From Closterium sp. NIES-65 (lineage: Eukaryota; Streptophyta; Zygnematophyceae; Desmidiales; Closteriaceae), in contig CANXME010002127.1 in the NCBI GenBank assembly GCA_948144175.1, forward strand, positions 868,001 to 932,000: a stretch of 64,000 bases of DNA, in the 5' to 3' direction. The translations under genes and the position numbers were made by a program. Under the pieces are notes generated by a model. It ran no database searches. It was not told the origin of the DNA and worked only from the letters and a program-made list of their open reading frames with translations. Shown piece after piece: positions 30,741 to 39,541 of this stretch. Numbering within the stretch: position 1 is the first letter of the stretch; each line of letters begins with the position of its first letter.

Positions 30741-31803
30741 GCCTCTCTTCCTCGCGCCAGGTGCTGCTGTCCTAGACCCCCTCCCCCCTCAGGGTGCCGC
30801 TCCCTCAGGTGTGTCTCAGGTAGACCCGATTGAGCCTGTAGAGGTAGCTGTCGACTCTCGTCCTGCTGCGGGTGCGGAGCCTAGGGGTGCGGAGCCTGGG
30901 GGTGCGGAGCCTCGGGGTGCTGAGCCAGGGGGTGCGGAGCCTGGGGGTGCGGAGCCTGGGGGTGCTGAGCCTGGGGGTACTGAGCCTGGGGGTGCTGAGC
31001 CTGGGGGTGCTGAGCCGCAGAGTCCAGAGTCTGGAGGTTCTGAGTCTGGAGGTGCTGAGCGTGGGAGTCCTACACTTGGAGGAGCCCTCTACTCGGAGCA
31101 GCTGCGTGAGTGGTACTTACATTACTGCAGCCTCAGGAGAGGTACCTCTGGAACCAGGCGTACTACTGGGATTGGTGCTAGTGCTTCTCCTCCTAGTCGA
31201 GAGCTCCCCTCCCGTGAGCGGATCCGTGAGTGGTACGAGCGGCGCTGCAATCTTCGGAGTGACGTGCCTGGTGTCGTGGACCCCGCTGCTGCTGGTGGTG
31301 CTGCTGGTGCTGGAGACTCTACTGGTGCTGCTGGTGCTGCGGCCCCAGAGGTTGGAGCTGCTTCTGGTGCTGCGGACCCGGGCGTTGGAGCTACGGCTGG
31401 TGCTGAGGACCCGGGCGCTAGTGCTGCTGCTGGTGCTGAGGACCCGGGCGTTGGAGTTGCTGCTGTTGCTGAGGACCCGGGCGTTGGAGCTGCTGCTGGT
31501 GCTGAGGACCCGGGCGTTGGAGCTCCTGCTGGTGCTGCGGACCCGGGCGTTGGAGCTGCTGCTGGTGCTAAGGACCCTGACGCTGGTGCTGCTGCTGGTG
31601 CTGCTGCTGGTGCTATGGAGTCGGGCGTTGGAGCTGCTGCTGGGTTGAGGACCCGGGAGTTGGAGCTGCTGCTGGTGCTGAGGACCCTGGCGCTGGTGTC
31701 TCTCCTGGTTCTAGAGTCGCTGCACGGCCGCGACCGTACTTCATTCCGCTCCTTTAGCAGGTTCTTGGTCAGCTCCCTCCTCCTTGTCCTCCTCCCTACT
31801 TAG
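30741..31803 (+). pseudogene. E5 integrase-RT linker
   Basis: Frame running from the poly-C shift to 31803. It holds the GAEPG minisatellite, two copies of the REW motif (EQLREWYLHYCSLRRG near 31095-31140 and ERIREWYERRCNLRS near 31215-31260), and an Ala/Gly-rich repeat with DPGVGAAAGAE units (31370-31600). The frame then shifts, so the conserved ARPRPYFVPLLQQVLG block is out of frame here. This segment is not part of a named domain. It separates integrase from RT in all copies and varies most in length. Confidence 0.7.
30868..31065 (+). repeat. 15-bp coding minisatellite in E5 linker
   Basis: About 13 units of GGTGCGGAGCCTGGG type, encoding GAEPG repeats. Confidence 0.85.
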
Positions 31804-32371
31804 GGTGTCCTCCGTCTGTTCAGCTGCAGTCGCAGCTACCGTCTGCCTCCTCTCTCCCTTGTCCTGCTCCTTACACTGGTCCGACTGGAGGTCTTACTGA
31901 GCGTCGTGAGCCTGAGTCTCGTCCTGCGTCGCGTGAGTCTCGTCGTGCGTCACCTGTCCGTGCTGCTCTCACTGGTAGTTGTGTCCCGCGTCAGCGTCTT
32001 CCTGCTGTCCCAGGCACTCACCGGATGGCACTTCGTCCTTCCACTACTCCACAGCTTGTCCCACTGCCGTCTCCTCCTGCGTCCTCTCTTCCTGCTCTTG
32101 CTGACCCGGAGTCAGACTCCCTTCGTGCTGCAAGTCCTACTGTCACGCGTCTCTTGGCTACTGTTGTCACTGACCCTTCCTTTGAGTCCGCTGCTGCGTC
32201 TGCCTTGTTGCTGAGCTTGTCGACTTTGCTGCCACTTGTCGTCTAGACTACGTCGCTAGCCTAGTTGCTGAGTCTGAGTCTGTCTGTCCTCCGTCCGTCG
32301 GGGGTGAGTGTGCTCTTGGCTTTGACGTCCTTGAGGACAGGCAGGAGGAGTTTGAGTGCTTTGCTGCCGCT

Positions 32372-34009
32372 TTGCCCCATCTCGTGTCCATGCTTGTTGC
32401 CCCTGAGGGAGACCCGGATGCACCAGACATCCCGACCCCACGCTCTTACGCAGAGGCGATGGCCGGTCCCTACTCCTCTCAGTGGCACACAGCCATGGAC
32501 ACAGAGATAGCTTCCTGGAAGTCCACAAGCACCTACGGCGACGAGGTTCCCCCGCCTGGGGCGAACATCGTCAGTGGCATGTGGATTTTCAGGGTGAAGC
32601 GGCCGCCGGGCTCTCCGCCTGTCTTCAAGGCGCGTTACGTTGCACGAGGCTTCAGTCAGCGAGAGGGAGTTGACTTCTTCCAAACCTTCTCCCCGACCCC
32701 GAAGATGACCACTCTTCGGGTTCTGCTGCACGTCGCCGCTCAGCGTGACTACGAGCTCCACTCTCTTGAATTCAGCACTGCTTTCCTACAGGGCAGCCTG
32801 CACGAGGAGATCTGGCTGCGCCGCCCACCTGGCTTCACTGGGTTGTTCCCTCCTGGTACCCAGTGGAGCCTCCGATGGCCAGTCTACGGTCTCCGCCAGG
32901 CGCCACGTGAGTGGCAGGACACACTGAGGACTACACTTGCGGCTCTTGGGTTCGCGCCTTCTACTGCTGACCCGTCGCTGTTTCTACGCACCGACACCTC
33001 ACTGCTGCCGTTCTACATCCTCGTGTACGTCGACGACTTGGTCTTTGCCACAACTGATACTGCGGCACTCGCCCACGTGAAGTCGGAGCTGCAGAAGAGA
33101 CACACGTGCACAGACCTGGTTGAACTGACAAGCTATCTTGGCTTGCGGATCACCCGGGACAGAGCACGCCGCACAATCACCTTGACTCAGTCACACATGG
33201 TGCAGCAGGTCCTTCTGCGCTTCCGCTTCACGTACTCCTCGCCTCAGTCCACTCCTCTGCGTACCGGTCACTCGCTCTCAGCTCTGCCTTCGGATGAGTC
33301 CGTAGAGCCGAGTGGCCCGTATCCAGAGCTTGTGGGTTGCCTCATGTACCTGATGACCTGCACTCGACCAGACCTTGCATACCCTCTTAGCATTCTTGCA
33401 CGCTATGTCGCTCCCGGCCGTCACCGGAAGGAGCACATGGATGCAGCTAAGAGGGTGTTGCGCTACTTGTGCAGTACGTCGGGCATGGGGCTAGTGCTTG
33501 GAGGGCGAGACCCAGTTGTTCTCACTGGGCACTCAGACGCTTCTTGGGCAGACAATCAGGCTACTCAGCGGTCGTCTCAGGGTTACACCTTCAGTCTTGG
33601 CTCTGGTTCAGTTTCTTGGCGTTCTACTCGCTCTTCTTCTGTTCTCAGCTCCAGTTGTGAGGCTGAGATCTACGCCACAGCCATGGCGGCCCAGGAGCTA
33701 CGCTGGCTCACCTACTTGCTGACCGACCTTGGAGAGCAGCCTCGTTCTCCTCCAGTGCTGTACGTCGACAACAAGGCAGCCATTGCCTTGTGTGAGGAGC
33801 ACAGACTGGAGCACAGAACGAAGCACATTGCTCTGCGCTACTTCCTTGCTCGAGAGCTGCAGCAGCGTGGTCAGCTTCCTCTGCGTTACGTGGCCTCTGA
33901 GGGCAACACTGCTGATGTGTTCACCAAGGCGCTTCAGCGTTGTGACCATCAGCGCTTTTGCACTCTTCTAGGCCTTGTGCCTACTGGACCTCACTTGCTT
34001 ACTTCTTGA
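32372..34009 (+). CDS. E5 reverse transcriptase and RNase H, intact
   Basis: 545 codons to TGA at 34007-34009 with no interruption. RT (RVT_2 type): WHTAMDTEIASWKS, GMWIFRVKRPPGSP, FQTFSPTPKMTTLR, FSTAFLQGSLHEEIWLRRPP, VYGLRQAPREW, catalytic YVDDLVFAT at about 33026-33052, LTSYLGLRITRDRARRT, LMYLMTCTRPDLAYPLS. RNase H (Ty1/copia type): the acidic residues lie in TGHSDASWADNQ, SSSCEAEIYATA and YVDNKAAIALCEEH, followed by HRTKHIALRYFL and NTADVFTKAL. All expected catalytic residues are present. The first Met at 32372 is internal to the polyprotein; homologous sequence continues upstream in shifted frames. Confidence 0.93.
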   Translation: MPHLVSMLVAPEGDPDAPDIPTPRSYAEAMAGPYSSQWHTAMDTEIASWKSTSTYGDEVPPPGANIVSGMWIFRVKRPPGSPPVFKARYVARGFSQREGVDFFQTFSPTPKMTTLRVLLHVAAQRDYELHSLEFSTAFLQGSLHEEIWLRRPPGFTGLFPPGTQWSLRWPVYGLRQAPREWQDTLRTTLAALGFAPSTADPSLFLRTDTSLLPFYILVYVDDLVFATTDTAALAHVKSELQKRHTCTDLVELTSYLGLRITRDRARRTITLTQSHMVQQVLLRFRFTYSSPQSTPLRTGHSLSALPSDESVEPSGPYPELVGCLMYLMTCTRPDLAYPLSILARYVAPGRHRKEHMDAAKRVLRYLCSTSGMGLVLGGRDPVVLTGHSDASWADNQATQRSSQGYTFSLGSGSVSWRSTRSSSVLSSSCEAEIYATAMAAQELRWLTYLLTDLGEQPRSPPVLYVDNKAAIALCEEHRLEHRTKHIALRYFLARELQQRGQLPLRYVASEGNTADVFTKALQRCDHQRFCTLLGLVPTGPHLLTS

Positions 34010-34244
34010 GTCTGTTTGTACTGTGATCTCTTTATATATATACCTGCATGTTTACTCTTGCTAGGTTGTGATCTTTGTACCTCTTGTTCTATTATAAACC
34101 TGCATGTGAACTGGTCTTGTGACCACTTGCTTGTGCTCGGAATTTGTGTGGTATCCTTGAGATCCACCCTGAGCTTGTTTTGCCTTGCTTTGCCTTGAGT
34201 GGTCTTGTGACCCCTAGTTCTCCCCCACTTCGCCTATGGGGGTG
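34010..34244 (+). other. E5 3' UTR with hairpin polypurine tract
   Basis: 235 bp shared with E8, E9 and E10 at high similarity: TATATATA stretches, GATCCACCCTGAGCTTG, a TTTGC-repeat and GGTCTTGTGACCCCT. The end is a small inverted repeat, CCCCCA (34222-34227) and TGGGGG (34237-34242), directly before the 3' LTR. The TGGGGGTG part is the plus-strand primer site. Confidence 0.75.
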
Positions 34245-34360
34245 TGTCAAACATTATATATGTTGTGCTTGTTTAGGCTACAGTGGGTTAGCCTATAGGG
34301 GGTACACAATTCTAGGGTAAGGTACTTGTACTGATTTCACTGTTAGTTCAATCATTCCTG
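34245..34360 (+). repeat. E5 3' LTR, truncated
   Basis: Matches the first 116 bp of 26948-27081 with two changes, then switches to E4-type leader at a shared CCTG. Confidence 0.88.
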
Positions 34361-34731
34361 ACGGGCCTGCAGAGGCGGCTCGGGGGCCTAACGGGCCTGC
34401 AGGGGCAGCTCGGGGGCCTGATGGGCCTGCAGAGGTGGCTCGGGGGCCTGACGAGCCTGAAGGGGCGGCTCGAGGGCCTTACTAGCTTGCAGGGGCAGCG
34501 CACTGGCCTAGGGCAGCAGGAGGCAGCGCGAGGGCTGCAAGACGGCGCGCAGGCAGAACGAAGGGCGGGGCGCGCGAGGGCGCACTAGCAGAAAAAGGTG
34601 CATGAGGGCGCACGAGCAGAGAAAGGTGCACGAGGGCGCACGTAAGGTAGGGCGCACGAGGGCGCTTCTAGCGGAATAGTGGGCCCGTAGTAGTAAGCGG
34701 TCCTAGGTGGCAACCTAGGCTCGTGATACCA
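34361..34731 (-). repeat. E4 leader, second partial copy
   Basis: About 97% similar by eye to 26510-26880, including GCACGAGGGCGC units and the PBS. It starts right after the truncated E5 3' LTR; both sides share CCTG at the join (34357-34360). Confidence 0.85.
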
Positions 34732-34861
34732 TGTCAGAATGAACAAGAGTGAATGCACTAGGAAAGTGTTGGGTACAAGTAGCAAACCCTAAACATACTG
34801 TACCCCATAGTAACTACCCCACTACAGCCTAAACAAACTGTAGCAGATATAACATTTGACA
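34732..34861 (-). repeat. E4 5' LTR (complete copy)
   Basis: About 97% identical by eye to 20147-20276. PBS complement CGTGATACCA precedes it and TSD CAAAT follows. Confidence 0.9.
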
Positions 34862-35591
34862 CAAATAAGCGTCTGTGCGCAAGACGGATTAAATATATTC
34901 AAGGATAGCAAGTCGTGTCACTATCAGCCGTTTAGTGCCATGTTTGTGATTTTAACTCCTGTTTCTTTCTACCAATAGCCTCTACCATGTATCTATGTGA
35001 CACTGCCCACTTTCAAGATCATCTGCAGCTTCTTTGGATAGGTAAACAAGTGTATGTACACAAGACGGGTCAAATCCGTTCAAGGATAGCCAGGCATATC
35101 TCTATCAGCAGTTTAGTGCCCTGTTTGTGATTTAAACTCCTGTTTCTTTCTACCAATAGCCTCTGCCATGTATCTAGGTGCTCGTGTTCGCTTTTGAGAT
35201 GATTCGCAGCTTATTTGGATAGGTAAACAAGTATACATACGCAAGACGGGTCAAATTTGTTCAAGGATAGTCAGGCATGTCACTATCAGCAGTTTAGTGT
35301 CCTGTTTATGTTCTTTACTCCTGTTTCTTTCTACCAATAGCCTCTACCATGTATCTAGGTGCCACTATGCGCTTTTGAGATCATTTGCAGCTTATTTGGA
35401 TAGGTGAGCAAGTGTACGTATGCAAGACGGGTCAAATCTGTTCAAGGATAGCCAGGCATGTCACTATCAGCAGTTTAGTGCCCTATTTATGTTTTTTACT
35501 CCTGTTTCTTTCTACCAATAGCCTCTACCATGTATCTAGGTACCACTGTCCGCTTTTGAGATCATTCACAACTTATTTGGATAGGTAAGCA
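34862..35591 (+). repeat. 181-bp tandem repeat, block S2 (about four monomers)
   Basis: Successive TTTGGATAGGTAA(A/G)CAAG sites at 35036, 35217, 35398 and 35579 (position of GGATA) are exactly 181 bp apart. Monomers are roughly 85-93% similar by eye. Each contains TTTCTTTCTACCAATAG and, 63 bp later, GGATAG followed by GTAA. E4 is inserted at its left and E6 at its right. Confidence 0.9.
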
Positions 35592-35768
35592 TGTCAGAAT
35601 GTTATGCTCTAGCCTGTAGTGGGGTGCTCTATAGCGAGTACAACCCTTCTAGGGTTTGCTATTTGTATCCTCATTCCTGCTAGTGAACATCCTCTTTTGC
35701 CTAAACTGTTTCTTGCCTAGCTAGGGCTTTCCTAGCTATGGCGCCTTCTTCTACTGCTTATTTTCACA
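35592..35768 (+). repeat. E6 5' LTR
   Basis: TGTCAGAATGTTATGC...TATTTTCACA, followed by the PBS. TSD AAGCA precedes it. Confidence 0.92.
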
Positions 35769-36960
35769 TGGTATTAGAGCGATATGCTCCTGACCTGTGG
35801 GCCCCACCTCACTGCTTCCGCTGCTACTGCTACTCCCTGTCCGCCGCGCGCCCCGTGGTGCGCGGCGTCGAAATTAGGGTTTTCAGCCCGCCGTGCGCCC
35901 CGAGGCGCGCGGCGGTTTTCAGCCCGCCGTGCGCCCCGAGGCGCGCGGCGGTTTTCTGCCCGCCGTGCGTCCCGAGGCGCGCGACGGGTTTCTGCCCCGT
36001 CACTCGGCGCGTCGCCTCCAGGAGGCGCTGCGACGGGCGACGGGGACCCGCGCGTCGCCCTCCGTCGCCCGTCGTGGCCTGCGCGCGGCCCGTACGGGCT
36101 GCGCCAGGCCCGCGCGCGGCCCGTACGGGCTGCGCCAGGCCCGCGCGCGGCCCGTAAGGGCTGCGCCAGGCCCGCGCGCGGCTCGGGCTGCCTGCGCGCA
36201 GTTCGGGCGGCTGTGCCAGGCCCGTGGGCGGCCCGTTCCTCGCTGCCCCTGCACTGCCCGCTGTCCCCCGTGCCTCTGATGGCGCCCCACCCCTGCTACT
36301 GCTTGTGCTCCTGCATTAGGGTTTGGGGGTGGAGCGTGTGGGGGTATGGGGGCGCAGTTTCTCAGCGGCGTCCCCTGCTCCTCCTCCTCCTCCGTCTCCC
36401 GCTACTGCAGCTGCCGCTCAGGGGGGTGGGTGTGTGGGAGCCGAAGGAGTGGTGCTAGGGGGGTGACGTGGGAGTGGAGCTAGCGGTGGAGCAGGGGGTG
36501 CGTGTCAGGGGGGGTGGGATTGTTTGGGGAAGTTGAACGGAGGTTGCTGTCGTGTCGCCAGCAGCACATGTAGTCCGGGGAGTTGCTCCGGTAGCCCTGT
36601 CGCAGCCACCTGTGCCAGTCACCCGTGGGTCCGTTGCTCGTCTGCCGCTACTTTTAGCCGCGGGGCCAGTTACTCCAGTAGTCCGGAGCGTTGTTCCGGT
36701 AGCCGCTGTGCCAGTGTGCCTCCTGTTGCCCGTGTGTCTGCAGCTTCAGTCGTCGCCTCCTATCTCCTCTCCTCTTACAGTCTCGCATCCTCCTCCTCAC
36801 TTGCCCTCTGCGATAGCCTCTAGCTTTGCTTACACTTGTGAACTTTAAACTGTTGCTTCTTGAACTTGTGCTCAGAATGTGTGGTGACATTGTGATCCAC
36901 CCTGAGCTTGTTCTGCTTTGCTTGCTCTGCTGATTACACCCCACTTTGGCTATGGGGGTG

Positions 36961-37137
36961 TGTCAGAATGTTATGCTCTAGCCTGTAGTGGGGTGCTCTA
37001 TAGCGAGTACAACCCTTCTAGGGTTTGCTATTTGTATCCTCATTCCTGCTAGTGAACATCCTCTTTTGCCTAAACTGTTTCTTGCCTAGCTGGGGCTTTC
37101 CTAGCTATGGCGCCCTCTTCTACTGCTTATTTTCACA
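36961..37137 (+). repeat. E6 3' LTR
   Basis: Two differences from 35592-35768. TSD AAGCA follows. Confidence 0.92.
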
Positions 37138-37815
37138 AAGCAAGTGTACGTATGCAAGACGGGTCAAATCTGTTCAAGGATAGCCAGGCATGTCACTATC
37201 AGCAGTTTATGCCCTGTTTATGTTTTTTACTCCTGTTTCTTTCAACCAATAGCCTCTACCATGTATCCAGGTGCCACTTTCCGCTTTTGAGATCCTTCAC
37301 AGCTTATTTGGATAGGTAAACAAGTGTACGTTCGCAAGGCGGGCCAAATCTGTTCAAGGATAGCGAGGCATGTCACTCTCAGCAGCTTAGTGCCCTCTTT
37401 ATATATTTTATTCCTGTTTCTTTCTACCAATAGCCTCTACCATGTATCTAGGTGCCACTGTCCGCTTTTGAGATCATTCGCAGCTTATTTGGATAGGTAA
37501 GCAAGTCTACGTACACAAGACGGGTCAAATCTGTTCAAGGATAGCCAGGCATGTCACTATCAGCAGTTTATGCCCTGTTTATGTCTTTTATTCCTGTTTC
37601 TTTCTACCAATAGCGTCTACCATGTATGTGGGTGCCATTGTCCGCTTTTGAGATCATTCGCAGCTTATTTGGATAGGTAAACAAGCGTATGTACGCAATG
37701 CGGATTGAATCTATTCAAGGATAGCCAGGCATGTCACTATCAGCAGTTTAGCGCCCTCTCTAAGTTTTTTATTCTTGTTTCTTTCTACCAATAGCCTCCA
37801 TTATATATCTAGGTA
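37138..37815 (+). repeat. 181-bp tandem repeat, block S3 (about 3.7 monomers)
   Basis: Continuation of S2 after E6. GGATAGGTAA sites at 37310, 37491 and 37671. The last monomer decays after 37800. Confidence 0.9.
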
Positions 37816-38508
37816 AGGCTATCAGGATCTGAGACCATTCGCCACTGATTTGCATTGTTTAATTCTGTATCTATCATTGCATAGTTTTTCCTGCTCAATC
37901 GTTTGAAAAACCACAATCTCTAACCTCGTGGACGGAATGGCACCAGTTCTGTCAAAGACGCTTGCAATATATTTTTTGTCTGAATTATTAAAAGAAACGC
38001 TGTTGAAAACCAATACAGTACGTCAAAACGACACCACGCGTCACCCATCTATATCCTTCCGCAATTTTCTCTCGTCAAGTATTTGGAACGATATATCCTC
38101 TAACCACGTTGTCTGAAAAGCTCAACAATGTCCAACACGTTTGCAATGTAGTCAATGTTGGACGTTGAAACGATAACATGCGTCGCTCATGCGTATACGT
38201 GTATAGTTGTACCTTGGTCCCATATAGTCTTCCAACCTGTAGCTGCGAATGACAACATATTTGTATAGATTGCTAGGAAAAACAATGATTCACTCATTAA
38301 TAATCAGAAACCGTGCCCGGAAAAAAGAGGACTTTGCTATATATTTATTACGCGTTGAATCTTGAGCATGCAGAATGAAAATTATATTGTAATTTGATGG
38401 ATGATTGGTTGAAATTTGCGTTTCATGTGTCTTGTTTGCAGAAACTTCGTACAATGTAGCTGTAAACCTCACCATCCATAGGCTTCTTGTTGCCTTTGGT
38501 CAGTTATC
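37816..38508. other. AT-rich DNA flanking the satellite, no gene seen
   Basis: Sequence without recognised repeats or genes; the longest frames are about 60 codons and carry no domain. The first 60 bp still resemble a degenerate monomer. It is repeated at 63343-64000. Confidence 0.5.
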
Positions 38509-38638
38509 TGTCAAATGTCATATCTGCTTCAGTTTGTTTAGGCTGCAGTGGGGTAGTTACTATGGGGTACCGTAAGTTTAGAGTTTCCTACTTGTACTCA
38601 ACTCTTTCCTAGTTCAATCACTCTTGTTGATTTTGACA
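38509..38638 (+). repeat. E7 5' LTR
   Basis: TGTCAAATGTCATATCTG...GATTTTGACA, followed at once by the PBS. Confidence 0.82.
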
Positions 38639-38993
38639 TGGTATTACGAGCCTAGGTTAGAAACCTAGGACCGCTTAGTCCTAAGGGCCCACCATTCCGC
38701 TAGAAGCGCCCTCGAGCGCCCTACCGCCTTCGCGCCCTCGTGCGCCTCTCTGATAGTGCGCCCTCGCGCGCCTCTCTCTCTCACGCTGCCCATTTTTAGC
38801 GCGTGCAGCCCGCTAGCCGCCCGCGTGCGGCCCGTTTCTAGCGCGCGTATGCCGTTAGCCGCCCACACACGACCAGCACCGCCCGCGCGCAGCTTGCGCC
38901 TTCCTCGTGCGGCCCCGCGCGCAACTGCAACCCGCGCGCAGCCGCGGCCCTTACGGAACAACAGCCTACGCGCAGGCCCACCGTGTCAGAACT
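38509..38993 (+). mobile_element. E7: 5' end of a copia element (LTR and leader only)
   Basis: LTR 38509-38638 (130 bp) is close to the E4 LTR. PBS TGGTATTACGAGCC follows, then a GC-rich leader with GCGCCCTCG- and GCCCGCGCGCAG-type words. At about 38994 the sequence changes abruptly. The rest of E7 is not seen. The left flanking 5-mer is TTATC. Confidence 0.75.
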
Positions 38994-39115
38994 TATATTT
39001 GTAACTGCCTGTAGGTGTAGTTAGTGTAGTTATTATAAACTTTGTTTGGTGGTGCACCTTATTTGTTTCCTTTGCTATATGTTCTTCGAAACCTATAGTG
39101 AAACCTGTAAGAACA
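38994..39115. other. Unassigned sequence starting TGTCAGAACTTATA
   Basis: An AT-rich stretch between the E7 leader and an LTR fragment. Its first bases resemble an LTR start but the rest matches no LTR in the window. Confidence 0.3.
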
Positions 39116-39168
39116 TTATAGCTTATGCTATTGTGTAGGCTATAGTGGGGTATCCCATAGGGGGTACG
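39116..39168 (+). repeat. Fragment of an E8-type copia LTR, interrupted by the gypsy element
   Basis: TGTAAGAACATTATAGC through CCATAGGGGGTAC aligns with the first half of the E8 LTR (40927). It breaks at 39168, where the gypsy LTR begins. The second half should lie beyond the gypsy 3' end, which is missing from the window. Confidence 0.7.
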
Positions 39169-39541
39169 TGTGAGAGTACGACGGCTTATGCCAGCTATGC
39201 TTGCTTGCCTTTACTTTATCATGCTATTTCTAGCATAGGATAATCATATGCATGCATGAATTGCTTGATTTCCTAGGCTAGGTGCTTTCCTATATTTTAT
39301 TATAGTTATAGCACCGAGCTAGGTTGCGTGCACCGAATTCTGGCTTTTCGGTTGCCACCGAATTGCCTTCTACCGAATTCGGTAAGGATCTGTTCGGGAC
39401 GCTTCGTGACCCGCGGAACCTTCGCGTAACACCTGGTTACGGGGCCTTGTGTGGAGCCTATATATAGCCTCGTGTTGTACCCAGGTGATCATTCAATTCA
39501 ATTTGAATCATCTTTTCTGAGCTAGATCCCAGATCCTCACA
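39169..39541 (+). repeat. Gypsy 5' LTR (373 bp)
   Basis: TGTGAGAGTACGACGG...CAGATCCTCACA with TG...CA ends, followed by a PBS. It contains CTATATATAG near 39458-39467 and CACCGAATTC-type short repeats near 39331-39380. Confidence 0.82.
39459..39466 (+). promoter_or_regulatory. TATA box in gypsy LTR
   Basis: TATATATA about 80 bp before the LTR end, in the position expected for the LTR promoter. Confidence 0.6.

Larger units (their letters stand above)
26948..34360 (+). mobile_element. E5: nearly complete Ty1/copia element, 3' LTR truncated
   Basis: 5' LTR 26948-27081 (134 bp), PBS TGGTATAGAGCAGG, leader to 27864, gag, protease, integrase, linker, RT/RNase H, 3' UTR, hairpin polypurine tract (34222-34244), and a 3' LTR cut after 116 bp (34245-34360). 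The shared LTR part differs at 2 positions. All modules are present; damage is limited to one poly-G frameshift in gag, a stop in integrase, a poly-C frameshift and a few linker shifts. This is the best template in the window for the family architecture. No TSD is visible because both ends are fused into E4-type sequence. Confidence 0.85.
20147..34861 (-). mobile_element. E4: Ty1/copia element inserted in the satellite, carrying E5
   Basis: Outer LTRs 20147-20276 and 34732-34861 (130 bp) differ at about 4 positions, and both are flanked by CAAAT (20142-20146, 34862-34866). The 3' end with hairpin polypurine tract is at 20277-20300. The leader reaches the PBS complement at about 26869-26880 and an LTR fragment of 67 bp (26881-26947), where E5 starts. 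After E5 a second copy of the leader's 5' part (34361-34731) and the complete 5' LTR follow. The leader is thus present twice and E5 has no target duplication. Gag lacks its N-terminal domain; pol has stops and frameshifts. Confidence 0.82.
35592..37137 (+). mobile_element. E6: small non-autonomous copia-type LTR element
   Basis: LTRs 35592-35768 and 36961-37137 (177 bp) differ at 2 positions. The TSD is AAGCA at 35587-35591 and 37138-37142. PBS TGGTATTAGAGC follows the left LTR and CTATGGGGGTG precedes the right one. The 1.2-kb interior has two GC-rich tandem arrays (GCGCCCCGAGGCGCGCGGCG at 35880-35990, GGCCCGTACGGGCTGCGCCA at 36085-36180), a Pro/Ser-rich segment and a short 3' UTR. That 3' UTR (GATCCACCCTGAGCTTG, TTTGCTTG, polypurine tract) is shared with the large copia elements. 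No coding domain is present. Frames up to 224 codons reflect high GC only. It was probably mobilised by the large elements through the shared 3' end. Confidence 0.9.
36282..38473 (+). repeat. Segmental duplication, left copy
   Basis: Contains the 3' part of E6, block S3 and the flanking AT-rich DNA. The same sequence recurs from 56403 to 64000 at about 99% similarity by eye, with a constant offset of 20,121 up to 37571 and 25,527 beyond. The difference of 5,406 bp equals E9 plus its 5-bp TSD. Confidence 0.9.

Noticed and set aside
23460-31100. Long LSLGVLSLGVL or QHPQAQ-type frames over the minisatellites, possible leucine-rich or glutamine-rich proteins
   Set aside because: They are alternative frames or antisense of the GAEPG array in pol; the pol frame continues into conserved RT blocks, these do not.
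34862-35591. CRISPR-like array of regularly spaced repeats
   Set aside because: The whole 181-bp unit is repeated without unique spacers and the genome is eukaryotic; it is a tandem satellite.
35784-36458. 224-codon open frame in E6 (Arg/Ala/Pro-rich)
   Set aside because: Lies in the GC-rich tandem-repeat leader of a non-coding LTR element; several frames on both strands are equally open and none has a domain.
37822-38475. Frames of about 60 codons in the AT-rich flank, identical in both duplicates
   Set aside because: Identity is explained by the recent duplication; the frames are short, have no domain and no start context.
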